NCBI GenBank assembly: GCA_029932425.1
Contig: JAOZQC010000002.1
Location: 10,098-20,127 of the forward strand
Direction of reading: 5' to 3'
Length of the DNA stretch: 10,030 nt
Source of the DNA: Planctomycetota bacterium
GTDB taxonomy: Bacteria > Planctomycetota > JAJSAM01
Shown here: positions 6,670 through 10,030 of the stretch, piece by piece
Numbering within the stretch: the stretch's first letter is position 1
How the letters are laid out: each line of letters begins with the position of its first letter
Position numbers and translations under genes: made by a program
Notes under the pieces: generated by a model
Databases searched by the model: none
Told to the model about the DNA's origin: nothing
Seen by the model: only the letters and a program-made list of their open reading frames with translations

Positions 6670-6881
6670 CCGTCCACCGAATCCGACGATCGCGTTCCCG
6701 CGAGGGTACGGTTCCCGGCGAGAAAAAAGAACCTCAAGTTCTCCGGCGGGCGCCGTCGATAGGGGAAAACGGCCGAGTACGGATTCCGGGCGACGGACGC
6801 GAACCGGGCGGGGCGGGACGGCCGGCCGAGGCCGGCCGGGCCCTCCCGGACGTGCGTCGCGGACGCCGGAGGGAGGTAGCT
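6670..6881. promoter_or_regulatory. Divergent intergenic region, ABC operon and pilin operon
   Basis: These 212 bases should hold promoters for both operons. An AT-richer patch runs from 6720 to 6770 (a run of six A at 6723-6728 and GGGGAAAAC), the likeliest promoter zone. Near the ABC operon start a short direct repeat occurs, GTTCCCGCGAG (6694-6704) and GTTCCCGGCGAG (6711-6722), 17 bases apart. Nearer the pilin start, CGGCCGGC (6819-6826) and GCCGGCCG (6831-6838) form an 8-bp stem with a CGAG loop. AGAAC/GTTCT (6729-6743) is a small dyad. No canonical -35/-10 pair and no riboswitch-like fold is evident, so the exact start sites are unassigned. Confidence 0.4.
6868..6877 (+). promoter_or_regulatory. 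Strong Shine-Dalgarno deciding the GTG start of the first pilin gene
   Basis: GGAGGGAGGT ends four bases before GTG 6882. The other possible in-frame start, GTG 6852, has no purine-rich sequence before it and would give an Arg-rich 22-residue leader instead of a 12-residue one. This settles the start at 6882. Confidence 0.75.
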
Positions 6882-7373
6882 GTGGACAGAGATCGATCGG
6901 GCCGCCGCCAGGAGGGCTTCACCGTCCTCGAGGCCGCCATCTCGCTCACCGTCCTCGCCGTGGCCCTCCTCTCGCTGTGGGGCACGCTCATCTACTGCTC
7001 CCGCTCCGACGTGGCCGCGGAGCAGAAGAACCACGCCATGAACGCGGCCCAGGCGAAGATCGAGGAGCTGAAGTCGGAGCCGTTCTCGTCCCTCATCGCC
7101 GTCTACGGCCCCACGGGCACGGTGGGGAACACCTTCGACGTGCCCGGGTTCGACGAGGCCGGGGAGGGGAACGGACGGATCGTGTTCTTCACGGACGAGA
7201 CCGCCGCGGGATCCATGGGGCTGCCCCTGGACCTGAACGGGGACGGCGACGACGCGGACACGGACGTCTCCGCCGATTACCGCCTCCTGCCCGTCCTGGT
7301 CCAGGTGCGCTGGGTGGGCCCCCTGGGACCGCAGCAGGTGGAATTGCGGTCCATCCTGAGGAAGGAGGAGTGA
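6882..7373 (+). CDS. PilV/GspI-like minor pilin with DxNxDG loop
   Basis: This is a 163-residue type IV pilin-like protein. The leader MDRDRSGRRQEG is short and basic; a prepilin peptidase should cut after Gly12 and methylate Phe13. The mature N-terminus FTVLEAAISLTVLAVALLSL has Glu at +5, the residue needed for assembly, and a single hydrophobic helix that continues into AEQKNHAMNAAQAKIEELK. This sequence, the length and its place first in a V-W-X type set point to PilV/GspI. The globular part carries DLNGDGDDADTD (117-128), which fits a calcium-binding EF-type loop with acids or Asn at positions 1, 3, 5 and 12. The C-terminal half, including QVRWVGPLGPQQVELRSIL, is the usual closing beta sheet. 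The start is GTG with a strong Shine-Dalgarno. Its TGA overlaps the next ATG. Whether it serves a pilus or a type II-like secretion filament is not shown here. Confidence 0.88.
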   Translation: MDRDRSGRRQEGFTVLEAAISLTVLAVALLSLWGTLIYCSRSDVAAEQKNHAMNAAQAKIEELKSEPFSSLIAVYGPTGTVGNTFDVPGFDEAGEGNGRIVFFTDETAAGSMGLPLDLNGDGDDADTDVSADYRLLPVLVQVRWVGPLGPQQVELRSILRKEE

Positions 7374-8020
7374 TGGAACGACGAGTGGCGGGACTCAGCC
7401 TCGTCGACGCCGTGATCGCCGCCGCCATCGTGGTCGTCGCCATCGGAGTGGCCTACCCCGGCTTCCGGATCGCGAACGACACGATCGCCGTCTCCACCCG
7501 GAAGGACAGCCTGGAACGGGCCGCGGATCGGATCCTCGACCGGGTCATCGAGGAGATCCGCTCCGGGCGCATCCTCGCGGTGGCGGAGTCGCCCGAGGTC
7601 CCCTCCGTGACCCTGAACCGGCCGGGCCGGGGCTTCGGGATCGAGGATCTCGACACCGACGGGGCCACGCCCTGGCAGAGCACGAACGTGATCCTCCGCT
7701 TCCGGCGCACCGGCACCTTCCAGGAGTCCGCCGAGGGCCGCGACCTGAACCGCGACGGGGACCTCACCGACAGCTTCGCGCTCGGCGTCCTCGAGATCGT
7801 GGAGAACGGCCGGGCCCGCCCCCTCACCCGCCGGGGCCGGATCCTGCTCGGGCTCCCGGGCTACGAGGGCGACGTGGACGGGGACGGGGAGGACGATCCC
7901 CTCTTCCGCCGGGACGGACGGAGGTTCACCATCGACGTCCACGTCCTGGACGACACCCGCGGCGAACCGCTCATCGCCACCGCGCACGGCCAGGTCCATC
8001 TCCGGAACGTACAGGAGTGA
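7373..8020 (+). CDS. PilW/GspJ-like minor pilin with two Asp-rich loops
   Basis: This 215-residue pilin-like protein starts in the TGATG junction with the PilV-like gene, preceded by GGAAGGAGGAG. The leader MERRVAG is seven residues; the mature end LSLVDAVIAAAIVVVAIGVAYPGF has Asp, not Glu, at +5. The helix runs on through TRKDSLERAADRILDRVIEEIRSG, as in PilW/GspJ proteins, which are typically about 200 residues and second in such operons. Two Asp-rich loops occur: DLNRDGDLTD (124-133) and DVDGDGEDD (167-175). Both have the D-x-D/N-x-DG core of calcium loops but lack an acid at position 12. A final strand (RRFTIDVHVLDDTRGEPL) closes the domain. By inference it is a subunit of the tip complex that starts filament assembly. 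The Asp+5 substitution may weaken salt-bridging to a neighbour but is conservative in charge. Confidence 0.86.
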   Translation: MERRVAGLSLVDAVIAAAIVVVAIGVAYPGFRIANDTIAVSTRKDSLERAADRILDRVIEEIRSGRILAVAESPEVPSVTLNRPGRGFGIEDLDTDGATPWQSTNVILRFRRTGTFQESAEGRDLNRDGDLTDSFALGVLEIVENGRARPLTRRGRILLGLPGYEGDVDGDGEDDPLFRRDGRRFTIDVHVLDDTRGEPLIATAHGQVHLRNVQE

Positions 8021-8024
8021 TCTC

Positions 8025-9782
8025 ATGATTCGGAACGTCGCATCACGGGCAGGGGAAAGAGGATCGGCGTTCTTCGTGGTCATACTCTTCGCCATCGTGT
8101 CCACCGCCCTGGTGGGCGCCTACCTCACCACGAGCCTGGGCAAGGCCCAGCACGTGGAGAGGCAGGTCGCGGACCGCTCCGCGTTCAACGCCGCGGAATC
8201 GGGACTCAGCGCCATCGTGGAGGAGCTCTGGACGATCTACCGGCAGGCCTCTCCCATGGATCGGCTGAGCGTCCTCGATCCCCTCGACGGAAAGAACGAC
8301 CCCGCCGAGCGCCTCGTCCTCTCCGAGCGGCCGGTGGGGATGAGCACCTTCGACGCCCAGGTCCGCAAGGTCAAGGTCCACGGATCCCAGTACGCGGACG
8401 TGGAGATCGTGGCCCAGGGACGCAACCGGTACGCGGTACGCACCCTCACCGCCGTGGTCCGTTACGGGCGCAAGCCTTCCGAGGTCTTCAACCACGCCTA
8501 CTTCATCAACAACTTCGGCTGGCTCTGGGGCTCCACGATCACCGTGAACGGCAGCGTACGGTCCAACGGCAACTTCTCGCTGAGGGGAGCCACCGTGAAC
8601 GGCGACATCCTGGCGAGCGAGAACGAGGAGATCGGCGCCGCGGGCACCGTCACGGGGGACAGCAACCATCTCTCCATCGACGACTACAACGCCTCCGCCG
8701 GTCCCCAGACCCGGCCCACGAACCCCTCCGCCCCGCCGGAGGACCTGAACGGGAACGGGATCCTGGATCCCGGGGAGGACCGCAACGGGAACGGCGTGCT
8801 CGACGACTTCGCCTACGAGGGGGGGTACGACGGGGAATCGGAGCGGTTCGAGCAGCAGGAGGTGGTGGAGATGCCCTACCTCGGCGATCTCTCCGTCTAC
8901 CGGGACCTCGCCGCGGCGCGGGGCGGGACCATCACCCAGGGGGAGACCGTCCTCGTGGCGGGGACGCTCGGCGACGAGGCCAGCGAGCCCCGGAACATCA
9001 TCCTGGTGGGCACGGAGGAGAACCCCATCGTGGTGAACGGCCCCGTGGTGGTGGAGGGGGACGTGGTCATCAAGGGGGTGATCACCGGCCGGGGGACCAT
9101 TTACGCGGGACGCAACGTCCACATCGTGGGGAACCTCACCTACCAGTCTCCGCCCTCCTGGCCGAAACCCATGGAGGACCGGGAGGCGGTGAAGGAGGCC
9201 AACGCCGCGCGGGACCTCATCGGCCTCGCCGCGAAGGGTTCCGTGATCTTCGGGGACTACACGGAGAGCACCTGGAAGTCGGACACGAACTACTACCAGC
9301 GGCCGCCCTTCACCCAGCCCTACGTGGTGGACCCCACCGACGCCGCCAACGGGTACGTCTCCTACCACGACGCCGACGGGAACCCCGTCTTCAACGGGGA
9401 CTACACGGCCACCGACGGGGGTACGAAGCCCACCGACGACGGTCTCGGCACCCTCCCCCGCCGCTTCTACGAGTCCTCCTTCTCGGACGCCCAGATCCAC
9501 GAGGTGGCGGACCCCGGGTACGTCACCCACATCGACGCCGTGCTCTACACGAACCACCTGCTCTCGGGACGCATCGGGGCCTGCACCTTCAACGGGAGCC
9601 TGGTGTCGCGGGACGAGGCGATCATCTACTCCACGAGGGTGGAGATGAACCACGACCCCCGGATCCGGGACGACGGGTACGAGTTCATGGACATCTACCT
9701 TCCCCGGGAGCCGACGTACCGGATCTTGTACTGGAGCGAGGGCCGCACTCTGGCCGATACCACCTCCGACCCGACGGAGTGA
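8025..9782 (+). CDS. Large PilX/GspK-like minor pilin with tandem calcium-type loops
   Basis: This is a 585-residue protein starting four bases after the PilW-like stop, with AGGAG seven bases before its ATG. Residues 1-60 match the PilX N-terminal pattern: basic leader ending AGERG, hydrophobic helix SAFFVVILFAIVSTALVGAY, and AFNAAESGLSAIVEEL (53-68). There is no Glu at +5, as is usual for GspK/PilX tip proteins. Then come an alpha/beta region (100-150), a segment WGSTITVNGSVRSNGNFSL (168-186), tandem loops DLNGNGILDPGE and DRNGNGVLDDFA (240-263), a valine/glycine-rich repeat stretch (NGPVVVEGDVVIKGVITG, 338-355, continuing to 372) that looks like bactofilin or beta-helix rungs, and a C-terminal part ending near MNHDPRIRDDGYEF, a pattern I associate with PilX-like proteins of this size. 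The first loop has Glu at position 12, a complete EF-hand ligand set. It probably caps the filament and contacts surfaces or Ca2+. The size is well above classical PilX (about 170-200). Confidence 0.86.
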   Translation: MIRNVASRAGERGSAFFVVILFAIVSTALVGAYLTTSLGKAQHVERQVADRSAFNAAESGLSAIVEELWTIYRQASPMDRLSVLDPLDGKNDPAERLVLSERPVGMSTFDAQVRKVKVHGSQYADVEIVAQGRNRYAVRTLTAVVRYGRKPSEVFNHAYFINNFGWLWGSTITVNGSVRSNGNFSLRGATVNGDILASENEEIGAAGTVTGDSNHLSIDDYNASAGPQTRPTNPSAPPEDLNGNGILDPGEDRNGNGVLDDFAYEGGYDGESERFEQQEVVEMPYLGDLSVYRDLAAARGGTITQGETVLVAGTLGDEASEPRNIILVGTEENPIVVNGPVVVEGDVVIKGVITGRGTIYAGRNVHIVGNLTYQSPPSWPKPMEDREAVKEANAARDLIGLAAKGSVIFGDYTESTWKSDTNYYQRPPFTQPYVVDPTDAANGYVSYHDADGNPVFNGDYTATDGGTKPTDDGLGTLPRRFYESSFSDAQIHEVADPGYVTHIDAVLYTNHLLSGRIGACTFNGSLVSRDEAIIYSTRVEMNHDPRIRDDGYEFMDIYLPREPTYRILYWSEGRTLADTTSDPTE

Positions 9783-9783
9783 A

Positions 9784-9820
9784 CCCTCGGGAACGAATCC
9801 CGACACTCTTTCCCGGAGGG
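9784..9820 (+). promoter_or_regulatory. Hairpin that buries the Shine-Dalgarno of the next gene
   Basis: CCCTCGGGAA (9784-9793) pairs with TTCCCGGAGGG (9810-9820), giving ten base pairs with one bulged G (9815) and a 16-base loop. The right arm contains GGAGGG (9815-9820), the only good Shine-Dalgarno for the GTG at 9826. It sits directly after the stop of the PilX-like gene. It could lower translation of the fourth gene unless melted by ribosomes from upstream, or it could be a transcript processing or partial termination site. This is inferred from base pairing by eye. Confidence 0.45.
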
Positions 9821-9825
9821 CCAAG

Positions 9826-10030
9826 GTGAGAGTCCGGCTCCTGTTGACCGCCCTGATGCTCCTGCTCCCCGGCGCGGCCGGCGCCATGCCCGTGGAGAAG
9901 AAGGGATTCAGCCACGGCAGGAAGATCTCCATCTCCGTCGTCCCCTTCATCCAGCCCGTCTTCGGGTTCTTCCGCGACTCCTTCGTGATGGCCTCTTCGG
10001 AGAACGCCCTCGATTCCTACCTCGCCTTCC
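9826..10030 (+). CDS. Secreted protein of unknown family, N-terminal fragment
   Basis: Sixty-eight codons are present before the right edge. The GTG start has GGAGGG five bases upstream. Residues 1-20 form a clear signal peptide: MRVR, a Leu-rich core (LLLTALMLLLPGAA) and GAM/PVE as the likely cleavage area. The mature part begins with EKKGFSHGRKISISVVPFIQ and contains a Phe-rich stretch VFGFFRDSF, then MASSENALDSYLAF. I do not recognise a family. Its place right after a PilV-PilW-PilX-like set is where many operons carry PilY1, a large secreted tip protein, but nothing in these 68 residues (no vWA metal motif yet) confirms that. It is at least partly co-transcribed with the pilins, given the 43-base gap. 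Confidence 0.7.
   Translation, partial: MRVRLLLTALMLLLPGAAGAMPVEKKGFSHGRKISISVVPFIQPVFGFFRDSFVMASSENALDSYLAF

Noticed and set aside
6734..6762. TCAAGTTC with GTCGATAG downstream, resembling a flagellar sigma-28 promoter before the pilin operon
   Set aside because: The spacing is about two bases too long and the -10 matches only six of eight positions, so chance is likely.
8043..9950. A 635-codon open frame on the minus strand opposite the pilin genes
   Set aside because: It is rich in Val/His/Gly/Asp with no domain logic and mirrors the codon bias of the PilX-like gene. The plus-strand frame has pilin features and a good ribosome site.
1..10030. CRISPR arrays, tRNA or rRNA genes, insertion sequences, attachment sites, riboswitches
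   Set aside because: No regularly spaced repeats, cloverleaf cores, transposase-like proteins or conserved riboswitch cores were seen on either strand by eye.

Overview
The window is very GC-rich (about 70% by eye), densely packed and bacterial. Strong purine-rich Shine-Dalgarno sequences precede most genes. The minor pilin-like genes and the secreted proteins suggest an organism with type IV pili or a related secretion filament, probably a high-GC bacterium with a Gram-negative-type envelope. The phylum cannot be fixed from this sequence. I see no rRNA, tRNA, CRISPR array, insertion sequence or phage gene.

Layout, left to right. (1) 1-950, minus strand: a polytopic membrane protein resembling the small multi-drug export family, then, one base later, the start of a secreted protein with a HEAT-like helix pair that runs off the left edge. 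(2) 1157-1630, plus strand: a single hotdog-fold dehydratase of FabZ type that keeps the catalytic His and Glu but has an unusual N-terminal half. A 12-bp perfect inverted repeat marks its convergent end. (3) 1645-2052, minus strand: an orphan STAS-domain protein of the anti-sigma-factor-antagonist type. (4) 2230-6669, minus strand: a complete four-gene ABC importer of the BMP (basic membrane protein/PnrA) class. It reads substrate-binding protein, double ATPase, permease 1, permease 2, and every junction overlaps by 1-4 bases (TTGA, ATGA, TGATG). By family it is most likely a nucleoside importer. The STAS gene lies 177 bases downstream on the same strand. (5) 6670-6881: a divergent intergenic region with a short hairpin and an AT-richer patch. 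(6) 6882-9782, plus strand: three minor pilin-like genes in the order PilV/GspI-like, PilW/GspJ-like, PilX/GspK-like, tightly coupled. (7) 9826 to the right edge: the N-terminus of a secreted protein that I do not recognise, in the place where many minor pilin operons carry PilY1.

The most interesting feature is the pilin operon. All three proteins carry Asp/Asn/Gly-rich loops of the DxNxDG type (EF-hand or thrombospondin-3-like). The large PilX-like protein has two abutting 12-residue loops plus beta-rich segments that resemble a bactofilin-like or beta-helical fold. This suggests a calcium-responsive pilus or pseudopilus tip. A hairpin that covers the Shine-Dalgarno of the fourth gene may set its expression level relative to the pilins. 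The ABC operon and the left-hand genes look conventional apart from a binding protein without a lipobox cysteine and a TTG start on the ATPase.
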